A DNA stretch of 64,000 bases from Lutraria lutraria (lineage: Eukaryota; Mollusca; Bivalvia; Venerida; Mactridae), in the NCBI GenBank assembly GCA_964023205.1, contig OZ026841.1, forward strand, positions 32,502,399-32,566,398. Reading direction: 5' to 3'. A program made the position numbers and the translations under genes. Of this stretch, positions 1 to 13,440 are shown piece after piece. Numbering within the stretch: position 1 is the first letter of the stretch; each line of letters opens with the position of its first letter. The notes below the pieces were generated by a model. It worked only from the letters and a program-made list of their open reading frames with translations, did no database searches and was not told where the DNA came from.

Positions 1-131
1 TAAATTGCATTACGTTTGTATATAATATTATATATCAAGATGAAATGTTACAGACGGTTTATCGACAATAAGACTAGCATTCTATCGTAGCTTGTTAAAA
101 AATAAATTATGCGTTTTACTCAAGTGTACTT

Positions 132-335
132 TACGGTGGCACAGAAGTGACATGTGTGCGATTCATTATAAGTTGTGGCCACGTCGTGTTACTTAAAGTC
201 GTGCGCACGAGATAAAAAAGTCGCACTTAGTTATCTGGTGCGCGCGACTTAATTATTTCATGCACAAGACTTACTAACGCGTGGACACGACTTAAAAAAT
301 CACACACAAAGTCATGTCACTTCTGTGGTGCCGTA
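132..335. mobile_element. Small TIR element (MITE-like), about 204 bp
   Basis: The ends are inverted copies of each other. The left end contains CACAGAAGTGACATG after TACGG, and the right end reads CATGTCACTTCTGTG before CCGTA. The inside holds several diverged GTCGTG/CGACTT blocks joined by short A-runs (AAAAAAGTCG, ACTTAAAAAAT). There is no coding capacity. It resembles a non-autonomous DNA element, but I cannot assign a superfamily. Confidence 0.7.
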
Positions 336-1132
336 GTATTCTGTTGCTCAGTTTGAAGATTTATTTCAATCAGATTAATTTATTATATTTTACATTAATC
401 AATAAACAATCTATTATGTATATCATGACTTATCAATATCAGCCAAAGGCCACATATTTGCATCCTTGAATAGTATATAGAGCAGTGATGATTAACCCTG
501 AAATAACATGTATCGGCAACAACCAATTATGTTCCTGCCAAATAAACTTTGAAACTTGAAATGCTTAAATTGAAATAAATCAATTTCCCGTGCTAACATG
601 AACCATTAGTACTACATTATATTTGATCAGCCTTTTAATGGCATTTATGTTGGTGTAGTTAACGTTCGTTTTCACACATGACGCAACGAGATGTTAAAGA
701 CAGTAAAAATGAATGGAGCCCAGGACTTGCAATACCATTGCGGTTCGTAAACTCTTTGTATTGCTAAACAAAGTGTTAATTAGATTCATTTAAGAACTAC
801 TGAATTGTTGTTAACATATTTTAAGATAACACGATACTTTGATTTATTTAAATTGTTCATGTTATTTTTCTTCACGAATTAAAGCTAGTCTATGCGAAAT
901 GAAACTAGGGCGAACCATACCGGAACGATTCGACTTCCGTTTTGAATTGGATATATCTTCAATATCCCAAGGCATGCTATCAGAGTTGTATCCGATGTTC
1001 CAGTAGTAGATAGATATAATATCAAGATTATCTTGGTATTGTACGAGCGAATTTAATAAGTTACTTCAATGACGCTACACTGACATCCATACCAATCTGC
1101 AATAGATTGGAACTAATAGGGTATCTTATTTT
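336..1132. other. Intergenic AT-rich DNA with a LINE-like 3' tail
   Basis: No gene is visible. At 530-562 the stretch CCTGCCAAATAAACTTTGAA, followed by ACTTGAAA, looks like the polyadenylation-signal tail of a truncated retrotransposon on the plus strand. The rest shows no recognisable structure. Confidence 0.45.
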
Positions 1133-1416
1133 AACTGGTTCCCGTTCACTACTGCAGTGCACCAAAAGTTCTGTTCAACGGGAACCACTTACGTATCAAA
1201 TTTAAACTGGTTCCCGTTGATTTGTCTGTACATTTGGTACAGTGCAACATGGAACGGGAACCAGTTTATATCAATTCAACCATAAAGTTGTCTCCCTTTA
1301 GATGATAAAGACTGAATTACTTCCAGTGATTGTCTTAAATATGATTCTCTAAACTGGTTCCACGTTGCAGTAAACAAGATGGCATCGGACAAACTTTAAG
1401 TCAACGGGAACCAGCC
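1133..1416. repeat. Three successive hairpins with AACTGGTTCCCGTT arms
   Basis: Three units of about 60 bp (roughly 1134-1193, 1203-1268 and 1352-1415) each begin with AACTGGTTCC and end with its complement GGAACCAG, so each can fold back. Their sequence belongs to the same dispersed family as the copies at 2475, 25570, 33420 and 45780, where GCAACATGGAACGGGAACCA-like text recurs. The sequence GTTGTCTCCCTTTA follows the second hairpin, and similar text follows the hairpin at 33233. Confidence 0.75.
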
Positions 1417-2165
1417 TAATATTTCTCTTCACTTAGTATAGATCCAAAACAAGTTATACAAACGCATTGTCTTAATATATTTTTATATCATAACAAAATA
1501 TAAAAGCAAATCTAAAAAAGAACATAATAATCATCTCTACAAAATGCTCGGTGATTTCCGTAAACAAATTCGTGCACATTTGTGGGCTTTTCGGATGTTA
1601 AGAAATTGGTATAATAAATTCCACCGAATGATAAATGTACGATGTGTAAGAAAGTCATAGAAATAAATACAAAGTAAGTGCAATAGATGTGTTTATAGCA
1701 TTCTTATATTCTGAGATCTGATAAACTGCTTGGAATAACAAGAATCAATCTGGAACGTGTGATCATTTCTGGCAGATGCCCTTGAAAACATGCATTTAAA
1801 CATACAAGCCACATGTGGCGGTGCATTCGAGAGTGAGAGAGAGTCTTATATTTGTTTGTCATTACAAACATGCAGATAAGACGTTTTTCCCTGCCATAAT
1901 TTTTTGCAATATTCCTTGCATGGCTGTCATTTTTATTGCAATATTAACGTTCTAACACCGAGTAAATCAGTAAAACATGATTACCTAACACTCTGATTAT
2001 GATCTGATAAATAAACAGTCAGCAATAACATCATAATTATCATTATTTATTCTTCCTCATTCTTATAAACGTTAGAATCATTAAAACCTCAAAATTAAGG
2101 CCACCCCCGGGGCCAAACAATCAGTATTTGTATTTAGGTTGTCACGTGATTAAGGTGACATATAA
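1417..2165. other. Unassigned AT-rich stretch
   Basis: No ORF, RNA gene or repeat could be supported. A GC-rich palindromic patch (GGCCACCCCCGGGGCC) sits at 2099-2114, just before an E-box palindrome GTCACGTGAT at 2142. Confidence 0.4.
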
Positions 2166-2169
2166 TCAT

Positions 2170-2662
2170 ATAATCAAAGTACTGAAAGTATTTATGGAAA
2201 CTTTGTCCGCATTAAAATTCATGCGCACTGAGTGAGTGACAGTTATGGAAAGCTTAAATATCGTTCAGTAAAAAATGGGACAACACATGAGTGATCGCTG
2301 TAATAGGAAGGTCTTTATATTGTAAAATCACTAAGCAAGATTTCACGGTAATTGTAAAGTATCATGATTATAGAGTGGCGACTGTCCAGCTACGTTTCAT
2401 AAGGCCAGTGTTTCTAACCAGGAGTACGCCCGCGCTCACATCCTACCAGTCGCCAGATGACGATATTAAACCCTAAGGAAAATCTAAGTACTGAAAGTAT
2501 CATGGAAACTGAACTTACATAGACTTGCACTGCAACATTGAATGGTATCTAGTTCAACAATTGCATGGCGGATGTAAAAACGCAGTTCTTTGTTCCGCAT
2601 CAAAATGCACGCGCTCAGAGCGAGTGACGGCTATGGAAAACTGAACAATCGCTCAGTTCCCA
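2170..2662 (+). repeat. Two adjacent copies of the AAAGTACTGAAAGTA dispersed element
   Basis: Copy 1 (about 2174-2272) and copy 2 (about 2484-2662) both start near AAGTACTGAAAGTA and continue through GTCCGCAT or TTCCGCAT and GAGTGACRGYTATGGAAA. Copy 2 is fuller. The open stretch at 2291-2476 lies between the copies and has no protein features, so I do not treat it as a gene. Related copies are at 25570, 33420 (inverted) and 45780. Confidence 0.7.
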
Positions 2663-3885
2663 AATATGTGGAGCTTACAAGATTTGAAGTGATATTTACT
2701 TAGCTTTCCATTAATAATGGGCGTGTTTGTAAGTTGGTTATAATTGAAAAATATGGAATAATGTTCAATACCAGACAATGGCGTCCATCCACTTATATGA
2801 GCAACAATGGTACGAAGTAATATTTCTCTATCCTGATAGTAGCAAGTCACGTCATTAACTATGAATGAGTTTTTGTTTTCTTTGTGTAAATCTCTTATAC
2901 ACGTATTTGCGAACTAGGACATGTGGGAATAAGAGTAAGACGTATTAACACGGTTTTTCTATCGTCTCGTCATGCGCGAATTTACGAGAAAACTCGCGAT
3001 TCTAGAAGAAACAATGCTGTTAGTTTAGCGTACTAAATGTCAATTTTATTGTGCGCCGTTTCTCTGCAAATCTTTTATAATTGAATTCACTGTTTTATAC
3101 CTTGGGGATAAAGTACATCTGAATGAAGATTGAAAGTTTCATTTTCCAATTTCTGAAACAATCGCGGAGATGGATAAATTCGTATCTCAAGATATTAACT
3201 ACAAGTTATCAACATTGTTGCTCGCAAACCACGAAATAAGCTAATGAGTCAAGCATCGTAGAAGACGACAATATTCGGAGTGTGTATCGACGATCTAGCG
3301 TATTAATGTGCCTTTGGCGTGCTGCATACTACGTCTGTTAAAACAAAGAGCATTGCAGTAGACTTGTGGCATATTGTTGCTCAAATGGAAATGAGCAAAG
3401 TGTGATTAATTTCACCAATGGCACGGCAACTGGCTTCATTACCAATGCGTCGTTAACTTTTAAACCTATCTAAATGACCATTCTATCATTGATATGAAGC
3501 CATTAAGTCGAGTGCTTTTAAGTAGATAAGGTATCTGATCTTCAATTTGAACACTAATAATTCTTGTTAATTTCTGAGCATTTGATGTTTCAGGACCCAA
3601 GTCAACCGTAAAGTTTTATACCTGATATCGGACATCTGGTTCTTTTAGTAATCTATAATGTTTTTGTTATGTTTTTCAAATGCCACTACTTTGAGCTACT
3701 GGCATTTATAAATATTTGAAATACATGTACAGCCTATATCTAGAATACAGTTAGACCTGTGTACAAGGGACATGAAAATAGGAGACAGTCTCTGTGCGAA
3801 GGTTATTTTTCTGTCATATTCGAACAAGATGTGAACAGTGATGATATAGTGAACATTATATACATTCGCGAAAAGAAAAAGAACC
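2663..3885. other. Unassigned intergenic DNA
   Basis: I see no supported gene. Short open frames here have no recognisable domain, and base composition does not change across their ends. Confidence 0.4.
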
Positions 3886-4072
3886 GGGTTAGAGAGGTTA
3901 TAGGATTAGAGAAGTTAAATGATTAGAGAGGTTACAGGATTAGAGAGGTTACCGGATTAGAAAAGTTGCCGTATTGGAGAGGTTACTAGATTGGAGAGGT
4001 TACCGGAATAAAAAAGGTAATATGATAAGAGAGGTCACTGGATTAGAAAGGTCACCGAATAAGAGATGTTGC
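3886..4072. repeat. 17 bp minisatellite, 11 copies
   Basis: Eleven head-to-tail units of 17 bp are readable from 3886, with consensus GGATTAGAGAGGTTACC. Individual units differ by one to seven bases, and divergence grows toward the right end. The text resembles GGATTAGAAAGGTT in the dispersed repeat at 6265-6475, so the array may have grown from such an element. Confidence 0.9.
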
Positions 4073-6254
4073 AGGTTTAGCATACATTCTTAAAATACAA
4101 CTATACCTTTCGGGCAACGGTAGTTCGGATACTTCCCCTTTCATCTTACTTGTTTATATAAAACTGTATTCAGAGGATGTTAATGACGTGAATTAAAATA
4201 AGAAGAAGAATCACAGACAGCCAGACCTTGAACCAAGTAATAATTACCAAACAGTAAAACCCGTATTTATCCAAAAACAATTATAGCGTGCTTGCCTATT
4301 TGATTCACAATATACCTAACATTATTGACCCTGAAATCTTCTGCAGTGATCTGTATCATATCAGATCAGATTATAATCAACACGAAGCATGCATGAGAGT
4401 AAATATTTGCACGATCCAGGATACCCTTCTCACCAATGATATGACACATTCTCACACCTGTCAAAAACTTAATGATAAACACTCATAATGATATCATTTT
4501 TTACGTAAAGTGACTTAAATGCCCCCAATCAAACACAGTACACCATTTGAGATAATCTCATTATGTCAAGACTGACAAAAACGTTTGTAAGATTTCTATA
4601 TTGTTATGGTAATAGAATTTGACATTGTGGCCTTAATTGATCAATTAAAACCATACGTTGCTTCCCTTACTGATAAGCCCTGTCAAAAATAAGTCTACAT
4701 TTTCCAATATCGACCTAAAATAGTAGTTTAATGTTTAAGTTTGGTAGAACCGAACAAAACAGGTATTTTATTTTGAATTTCAACGTGTGTTTATCACATA
4801 GAACATTATATCAGTTGATACCATGAGAGTTTATAAGCTTTATGGTGCACTTTGGTGCAAAAACAATGATCACTAGATATGCCAGAAATGTCTTTAAGAT
4901 AAACCATTCAATGTTTCAAAAATCGACATAGATTTCATTTTACAGGCATGGCATTTATGACAAATAAACTATTCGGAATTCGCACAGATTTGAGACTTTA
5001 CAGATATTGGAATTTTGAATAATTTTATGTCTGTAATTATCAAAAGAATTTAAACAGATGGCAGGATTGTGGAATTGAAATTGTCATGCAAAGGAACTAT
5101 AATAGAAAGAGATAAAATCGATCATTAGAATCGTTATATTAAATTTTGTTCGTTAGATATACTTTGAAAATGCTCGGATATTGTTGCATATTTTCGCTAC
5201 GTTATGAATGTTTACACAATACATATAATTACTGAGTCGCCCCCTTTCCGACACCGACAGATTGATCCGTTTAGGGGACATGAAAAAATATCGAAATAAA
5301 ACACCCACTCAGTTAGTATTTAAATAAATATCAAATTACATTATTAATATTGAAGTCTTTCATTGTTAACTCCTAAATGCAAGATCAGGATATTCGGTTT
5401 TCACATACATAATTACTCGAATTAGGAATTTCTTTTTCCTGCAAAATGAAAGAACAAAATGTATTTGTAGAGCAGTAGTTTGTCATTGTCATTGATATTA
5501 ATCAGTTCGAATCTTTGTTTTACAGAAATGTCTCTATTTTCGGAGACTTAAAATATCTTAAATTGGATAAGCGTGAAGCTTTAACTTTGTTCATAAATTT
5601 GTAGTTTAGTTCAAAATATAAATACGTATAGTGAATGATTTCTAGTCTGAATGAGGTTTATTATCGACACACTGTCGTACTTTTATGGCTGTTTTTGTAC
5701 CCACAAAGCAACACAATAGTGATCGTACAACAAAACATTAAACGTGTTATATAAAATTATGCATCAAAATAGTCGTTGAAATATGAGCATATTATACAAA
5801 ATCATATTGCGTGATGTCATAGTTTTACTCATCATATTCACAAAATTGATATTGTTCACCTGTGAGATGACGCCGAATATACACCAACAACATAAATATA
5901 TATTATCATGTCACTCAAATATATAAACATGCATTATTTTGTATTATTCATATTTTTTTATATCAAAATACTTTTGTTCATTTTCTATAAATTTATTTAT
6001 GTTTAAGAATTATCTTATTCTTATCAGATAATTATGATACATTTTTCATATTGCAGTCCTGGAGTGAAGGTTAAAATATATTGTTAAGTTCATAAACCGT
6101 GCAAAACGCTAGCGTCGTGTATTAACCAGGTGAGTTGTATAAAGTTTGTAGACAGGAATATTTGTATTTTCGACAAATTGTTTACAATTGTATGTTTACT
6201 CTCTTTGTTACGACTGAAACATAATTATAACATTCATGATACGGTAAGTTGGTT
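4073..6254. other. Unassigned AT-rich DNA
   Basis: No gene is supported. The 66-codon open frame at 4288-4488 lacks recognisable features and has no splice or promoter context. AT-rich low-complexity text is dense at 5870-6060. Confidence 0.4.
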
Positions 6255-6257
6255 ACT

Positions 6258-6475
6258 ATAGACATACTGTAGAACCTTTCCATCCCGAACGTGTTTGGTC
6301 TTACACAAATGTTCGGATAAAAGAAGTTTTCGGATTAGAAAGGTTTCGGATAACAATTTTTTTTTGTAGTAATAGATACATGAAAATAAAGATCGGGACC
6401 AGCTGATCGGTTAGGTTCGTTTCGGGTAGTATTCCGGATCATTGAAAAATGTTTCGGATTTGAGAGGCTTGGCTG
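6258..6475. repeat. Degenerate dispersed repeat with TACTGTAGAACC end
   Basis: The left edge reads ATACTGTAGAACCTTTCC, and the body carries repeated TTCGGAT and GGATTAGAAAGG blocks up to about 6475. The end resembles the TACAGTAAAACC termini of several other repeats in this window. It is probably a decayed non-autonomous DNA element. Confidence 0.45.
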
Positions 6476-8058
6476 CATATACAACGTATTGCACAATGTA
6501 AATGTGGAAAAAACAAAAGCCAAAAAACTTATCTTATCTTCATGCGATAGCGAAATTTAAAAACATACAATATACATTTTAGCTATGTGATTAGATATGT
6601 TTTGTCGTACACAAACAAGGGGATATGTTTAGACTACACGTAACATGATCAGTTCAATTTCACTTATAGATACAAGTTTACGTGGACAATGTGTATATTG
6701 ATATTATACAAAATTATGAGCATTTATATTCATGTATAATTTTATATCATAATCATAGAATACCATGACACCTACTAATGCATGCATTGATTAAAACCTG
6801 ACATGCAAATTGTTCACGTAAAAGTATCGTCTACGTATAATATCCTGGATCCGGGTTGTCAGGCTGAATGTTACTTAAATTACCAAGTTTTTGATACATT
6901 AAGAATAATCATATTCCACGAATAATAAAAAATTGTATGTATATGTTTATACATTGTATTGCGTTTTTTTTGTCATAAAGGTCAGTAAAATATACATTAT
7001 TATAACGATTTAATACAGATATCTATATTAAACAGTCTCGAATTTTATAACATGCTTTATCTCGAACCTTCAGTTAAACATTTCAAACATGACATTACAT
7101 CGAGATTATAAAACACATCCCCAGCCATGTTTTTTCTTGTGTGGTGAGGTATTATCAAAAGAAAAACAAATCTTATCACATAGATAAAAACAATTTTTTT
7201 TTAGACATACCTTCGTTGTTTTTGTTCCTTTTATGCTTTATTATTATCCAAAATATATCATTCCATCGTCTGTGAATAATATTGTAATCCCGCGGTAAAT
7301 GATAATCTCGCGTCTATAAGCGAGGCATCTATCGTCCGCTACTTGCAGTACCTATGATTTGAGATTTTCTCCCAACTTGCTCGCATTCCAATATTTGTAA
7401 GAATTTACCACGCTACTCTATAACAACACCGTCACATTAATATTGTCTTTTCCGAAACTATCTACCCGAGAAGAAAATTACTGGCTACATCCATCTTTCT
7501 CATACTCACAGTATACAATTTTCACAATTTCTCCACTATACCTGTCAGTTTTATTTTACGGCGTTGACAACTTTAAATATCCGGTTTACATAGCGAAAAA
7601 TGTGGCTTAATAAAGAGAAAAAAAATGTTCTAATTTTCTTCTTTAGCAGTATCGGTCCGAAATTTCTTCATCTTCAAAATATTCCTTTAATTCGTGTTTA
7701 AAGCGTTCATTTCAAATAATCTGGTTGAGTTGTAAATATCGGGGTATCGTAAACGCGCGTCCTAGCGTATCGGTGAGACTCTGTGAAGTGACGGCCCAAT
7801 ACATTTTGAAGTTAAAAGAGTTGAAACGCTTAAACGATAATGATAAATCGATAAAAGTAAATCTTTTCAAATTACTTTCGAATCTGAGTTTTTAAGATAA
7901 ATCCTACACCGAACAGGAAACTAGTTAAAATTAATATTTGATCGAATTTGAAATACACTGGGTTAGCCTGGTTTAAATTTTAAACGTGTAAGAAAGTAGA
8001 ATAGTATATTTTGAAGGTTGTTCTTTTTATCATTTCATGATATTTGAGGGGCGTTGAA
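6476..8058. other. Unassigned AT-rich DNA
   Basis: No gene, RNA or clear repeat was identified. Several homopolymer A and T runs are present. Confidence 0.4.
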
Positions 8059-8059
8059 A

Positions 8060-8123
8060 AATATTGCTGCAATAAAACACGTACATAATTGTACATTGAC
8101 AATAAAATTCTGTTCTGTTCTGT
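8060..8123 (+). repeat. Retrotransposon 3' tail with TTCTG microsatellite
   Basis: The text GACAATAAAATTCTGTTCTG, with further TTCTG units, looks like a polyadenylation-type signal followed by a short tandem tail, as seen at the 3' ends of some non-LTR retrotransposons. No coding remnant was found upstream, so this would be a strongly 5'-truncated copy. Confidence 0.45.
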
Positions 8124-9660
8124 AATTCTTCCAAGAAGCCATTCTTTCTAAGGCGGCCATTTGTATTTCCAAAACATGACCGCATTTTGAATTCAGACAG
8201 TTTTTTAGCCGAAAAAAAAGCTAAACTATAATGAGTTTAACACTCTTTTTCAAAATGTTTTGAATAATAAACGGCGACCGATTTATTGAAGCAGTTCTTC
8301 TAGACTGTATTCTAACAAATATTAATTTACCCTCTACAATGAACCGGCAACGTCTCAATATATGGAGGAAAGGTGACATTTCTGTAAAATGTTCATAAAC
8401 GGGTATGACCTGCTGTGATCGAGATTCGAACCCGGATGCCAGAAATGAGGAATATCTATTTTATACGCTAATTTCAGTTTGATAACTCAAATGTTCTATT
8501 TTGAAAAATAACATTTTTTTGTTAGCAAGCTAGGGAGGAACGTCTGTGTTGTTGCAGATGACGTATTACATGTTTGATTCAACGGCTGTAGTTATGACTT
8601 AAATGATAACAACACCTTCCTTTTCCATTTATGCCACTTTCTCTATTTTGATAATTTAAAATATTTTAACCTTTTTTGTGAAAACTTACTGACAAGATGT
8701 ATTCGGAAATCAGTCTACATAGAGTGATATCAGTACAGAACATCTGACATACGTTATCTTATTTAGAATGTTTTCTTTCTTTTATTTGATCTTCGTACAA
8801 TGCTTCCTACGGATTCCATGTTTTGCCATTACATGATATTGCTTATAGTACAAAACGATAAAAGATGATAATTAAACGGTTATTAGTCAAAAAGATATGT
8901 CAATCATTGTACAATTAGTCACATATTTTGATATGCAAACAGTCCATAACAGAGTGTTTCCCATACCGATGACATTTCGCCAGGAAACACACACTATGGT
9001 GAACCAAATTGGACATCTCAACACTTAATCAATTATACAGTCACAGCAAGTTTAGTGTATGCGTACCTTACTAGATAATTTATCATGTGCCAACAATTGT
9101 CTTGAGTGAGTAGGACGCCATTGCAGGCACTCCTACGATGTAGACAAATATGGATTACTTTCAAGCCGGTTCAAGCTCGTCACATATACAAGTATTACAA
9201 TCTGGACGAGGAGAAGCCAGTCGTATTTTCTCCGGCTTACAACTTTTGAGGTTTTAAGCATCATTCAGTCTGTGAGATGCGCCTATACGAACTCCTCACA
9301 ACAGTTACGTCACGCTTTGCTAATATAATAATGTACTGATCAAGGAAGGTAACCGCTGCGGGGAGTTTGGTGCCTATAATGCAAATATCCCCCCACATAG
9401 GGTGATAGAACGTAATGTCACCCTCTGACGTCACATAAGACTATAGAGTAAATAAGTCACGTGAGGTAATAGAATATATCTCTTATTTAAGATTGCAGCC
9501 CATGATCAGCAAGGGAATATACTAACAAAAAAGAGAATGTTACGTAATACGGTAATCATATCTGGGAGAAGCACTTTCACAACCTGTATGCATTCATTCA
9601 ACTTTGAATGAAATTACTTAGATAGGGGTTGTACTTCTTTCTTTTCTTTCTTGCTTTCTT
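8124..9660. other. Intergenic DNA, possible SINE fragment near 8405
   Basis: The only readable item is GAGATTCGAACCCGG at 8420-8434, whose complement matches a tRNA B box. It may be a SINE remnant on the minus strand. A CT-rich run (TTTCTTTCTT type) at 9636-9664 borders the next SINE. No gene is seen. Confidence 0.35.
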
Positions 9661-9662
9661 TC

Positions 9663-9893
9663 TTTGGGTTTTAAGCCCCTTTTCAACATTCAGAGATAAG
9701 AGGCGGACAGTTCACTTAACCATCGTTCCTGGGAAGAACCAATACTAGACTCCCATCCTCCGTAAGCAACTGCCTACTTTCTCAAATAAAGAGAAATGTT
9801 CGGTTTTCTGGGCTCGAACCCACGACCCTCTATCAGTAAAAGGTTTCAGTGATTTGAAGTCAGCTACCTTAACCACTCGACCACGGAGGCGGG
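9663..9893 (-). mobile_element. tRNA-derived SINE, nearly full length
   Basis: Read on the minus strand, the head begins near 9893 with CCTCCGTGGTCGAGTGGTTA, which includes an A box. The B box GGGTTCGAGCC follows near 9806. The body ends near 9663 in a GGGCTTAAAACCC-type tail. This order (tRNA-like head, body, short tail) is that of a molluscan SINE. The anticodon region is not a convincing functional tRNA. The 60-codon plus frame at 9854 is a by-product. Confidence 0.8.
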
Positions 9894-12092
9894 TCTTATC
9901 ATGTCTTGGAGAAGCACTTTCACAACAAGTATGTATTCATTTAGCTTTGAATGTAATGACTGAGATAGTGGCTGTACTCATTGTTTGCGGGTTTCACTGT
10001 TTTATCACTCTATGCACACCGTGTGTGTTCTGTTGATATATTGTCTAGATAACTCTTGGCATAGATCGTACAAAACATATTCAAAGTTTTACACAATGTT
10101 TACGTAATATATTTCACCATTAAACAAAATCGAATCCAATATAGTTTAATTTACGCACGGAGCATGATCTTGCGAGCATTTTCTTCCAAACTAATTAAGA
10201 AAATTGTGATATGTTCAAAAGTTCTTTATTACACATTTAGAATAGATACAAACAAAATGAATAGATAAACATCAGTATATTTGTAATTTTACGTTCATTA
10301 TATCAACACATCACCATACTTAAGTTGTAAACACATTAAACAGCTGATATCAATCATTTTACATAATATACCAGATTGTTCTTGTACAGCATTTATTGAT
10401 TTCGAAAATATGTTATGCACAATAATGAGAATACCTTAATGAATATACCTAACTGCTCTTTGTCTACTGTTTATGACATAGTCAAGTGCCCTTGCCTCCG
10501 TATCTCGTACCTTAGAATATCTAAACTATTGTGTTTGGTCGAAATTAGCTCCTGCATTAGTTGGCAATTCTATGTTTTAGTTGTCTTTGTCATTAAGCAG
10601 TGTTTGAAGTTTGTTTTGTTTTGTTTTGTGGACAGCATTTAAATGTGCTGTGGTCAATCTAGGCTTCCAGTTTGTCTTTGTTATAATTATGCTGCGTTGC
10701 ACCACGATTAGTTAACAGAGTTGCCGTTCCTACTATGGTTACTCATTAAGTTCTAACATTCAATTCTAAAAGAGGGTCGACAACTCGGTGCAAACGTATT
10801 TTGATGAGTCTATGCCTGAGGTAACTGAATATGAATTTTGTTAATATTAGAATATTTTAAAGCGATAAGGCAAAGTGTATACCAGCTGTTTGATTGGTGC
10901 AAATGGAGATACCGTATACAGTGGCTAACTTATAACCCTGTTTGATATGCAGCATACAACGGTGTCAAATACCGCCCAACCAACATAACGACATAAAACT
11001 AATTAGAGATGCTTGACTAGGTTTCTATAAAACTTTGTCCACGCGACTTATACACAGCCAAACCCATCTTACAAAACTGGCGTACTTTGTACTTAACTTA
11101 TTTATTTCCTAATAAATAAAATAACAGGTTTACAATGACTTCAAACGTGAATTGAATAAAAATCCTAGCGTTATAAAATCAGAAACCACCTGTCGTGTTT
11201 ATAGGTATATATTTATATTTACTTATCAGAAATAAATTAAAATTTAATAAGTACTCGTCTTTTTAAATTATACACGAATAATTCGCCACAGTTGCTAAAT
11301 TTCTTTTCAGTAGGTATGTTATTAAAGGTATTAATTTTTAATGTTAAAGAAATGTTTATTCTTTGAGGAGATTTGCGATTTGAATAAGAAAAAAGCTGAG
11401 ATTGTTTGCGGGGTAGCGAATTGTGAATCATTTCACATAATACCCTATGCTGGATATTACAATATTCCTTATCGCGAATTTTGTTAAGGATTATTTACAC
11501 ATCAGGGTCATGAAAAACGCTGCAATTTCAATTCATAATCTAAATCTCAGCTGGATTTTATTTTATCAAATATTTATTTGAAAGCTTACGACAATTTATC
11601 GGACATATTAATGAAAATTCCGTACGTTATGAAAGAAGCGTGAATTTGTTTTGCTGAGAACATCATAAAAAATTATATTATTGTTTTTAGTTTTTCATTT
11701 TCTTTCACAAGCGTCTGTCTAAGTTTGTATTAAGCAACAAACTACAAAGAATATATATTTTATGCATAATGCCTAATTCATGTTTTTATATGACCCATGT
11801 TTAGTTTAATTCAAAATTAAATTTAAAAAAAACACGTACTGAACACCTGTCACGGATACACAGATAAAAAGTATCTGGGTATACAACTTGAAAAAAACTC
11901 ATTATTTTTACTTCATTACAGAAACATTAAGATTTGATATTCCAAATAATAGTTCGATATGCCTTTGTCAATCAATAATGTAAAACTATTAGTGTTTTTA
12001 CGAACATTGTATGCTGAAAAACGTATTTCCGAAATCAGTTTTATGATAATTATATATTATAGTAATTAGCCAATTTGATATTTTTTGTCCAC
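9894..12092. other. Unassigned intergenic DNA
   Basis: Open frames at 10415-10642 (plus) and 11237-11431 (minus) are low-complexity AT-rich translations without domain features. No RNA gene or tandem array was found. Confidence 0.4.
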
Positions 12093-12093
12093 C

Positions 12094-12245
12094 GGGGTTT
12101 CACGTCGCACAACAGGCATGGTCCTTTGGCGACATTCCAAACCTTAACAGTGTAGGAAGACTCAATGCGTGTACCTGGGTAGAACTAGAACCACAGACCT
12201 TCTGTAAACTAGCTTGACAACGTTATCACATGTGAAAGTCGCTTC
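12094..12245 (-). mobile_element. SINE body, 5' head missing or decayed
   Basis: On the minus strand the text runs through CAGAAGGTCTGTGGTTCTAG, CTACCCAGGTAC and GACGTGAAACC. This body arrangement is shared with the copy at 34828 and with other molluscan SINEs I recognise from memory. The tRNA-like promoter part is not clear. Confidence 0.6.
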
Positions 12246-12292
12246 CATACAAAGTTATAGATAATTGTTAGAGACCATAGCCACTCTATCAC

Positions 12293-12358
12293 GGATCCGA
12301 GGCCCTAACAAATCCGGCCCCTAATACATCGGGCCCCTAGCACATCCGGTCCCTAGGT
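12293..12358. repeat. Short GC-rich minisatellite, about 4 units of 16-17 bp
   Basis: Units such as AATCCGGCCCCTAATA, CATCGGGCCCCTAGCA and CATCCGGTCCCTAG follow one another. This is a GC-rich island in AT-rich DNA. Confidence 0.7.
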
Positions 12359-12359
12359 T

Positions 12360-13325
12360 ATAAAACTACAGTTCCGTCTCAGTGCTCAATTCTCAAATCA
12401 CGTCGTCTAATTTTGGTATGTTCATTATGGTCAGACCATGAGGATATTAGTTTGACAGCATAATTCATCTATCTTATCAACCATAATACTTTGAAAATAG
12501 AATTGAGATGTGAGCTTGGAGACTGTTTCAAATTTTATAACCCCAGGACCAGCTATCGTACAGTAAGCTAGCTTTTTTAATATCTCGCGTATTTAGATGT
12601 GATCAGTGTGTCATTGCTACACACATTCAAGTATTTTATTAATAGTTGATATTGCTTGAAATAAAACAGACTGTACGTCGATAAACTTTAAAACAAAATA
12701 AGATGTCGAAACGAATGCGGACTGTCGTGTTAGAAGGACATACATTCCCATTGTGCTAAAGCAAGTTTATTGTTTTCAAAGCTTGCTACAGAAGTCTTTG
12801 AGGTACTTGACAATCACTTGTAGGCAATACAGAACATCATCTCAGATTACAAACGCAACCTTACATGTATGGTATGTATGATTAAACTTCCATACTAAAA
12901 CTACCGTCTGGGACACTATGGTCTAAACTTAAAAGTGGTTGCATTATCAAGTTGTAATTTGGAAAATAATAAGTTCGACAATAAGTGGTCTTTAGTGAGG
13001 TTGTCTTTATATGGAAGCTGCTGTTTGACTAGCAGATTTTAATGAACATTTTATGTACATTGTCTTTATCATTTAAGAGCGTTTGTATTTGTTTGGTTAT
13101 AGCTTGTTTTATGGTCATTATGTAACTGAAATGTATGTACATCATAAGTTCGTTTCACTGTCGGTTATAATAAACACTGTTTGAGATAACCTCACGCTTT
13201 GTCAACATCGGACGTGATGCCATGTATTTCATTAACGATAAAGGACTTTACAGATATTCACTTCATCTTCTCTATTCTGTTGCTATTTGAAACCGTATAC
13301 ACTTCTATATCTACCATGCATTTCA
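12360..13325. other. Unassigned intergenic DNA
   Basis: No supported gene or array. Text at 13000-13030 (GTGAGGTTGTCTTTATATGG) resembles text near 33930 in the opposite sense and may belong to a diverged dispersed repeat. Confidence 0.35.
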
Positions 13326-13329
13326 CATT

Positions 13330-13440
13330 CAAATAATCGCAGTGATCTGCAGCTGTGTAGTAACGCACTGAACTACTAAGCGGGTTCGATTCACGGCTCC
13401 GCCATTCGAATCTCCAAGGAACGATTGTCAGTGTCACCAT
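13330..13440 (+). mobile_element. tRNA-derived SINE fragment
   Basis: A B-box-like GGGTTCGATTCACGG sits at 13381-13395. It is preceded by a tRNA-like stretch (GATCTGCAGCTGTGTAGTAA) at a suitable distance. No functional tRNA fold was worked out. Confidence 0.5.

Noticed and set aside
10415..10642. 75-residue plus-strand frame
   Set aside because: AT-rich, Cys/Phe-heavy translation ending in TTTTG repeats; looks like chance.
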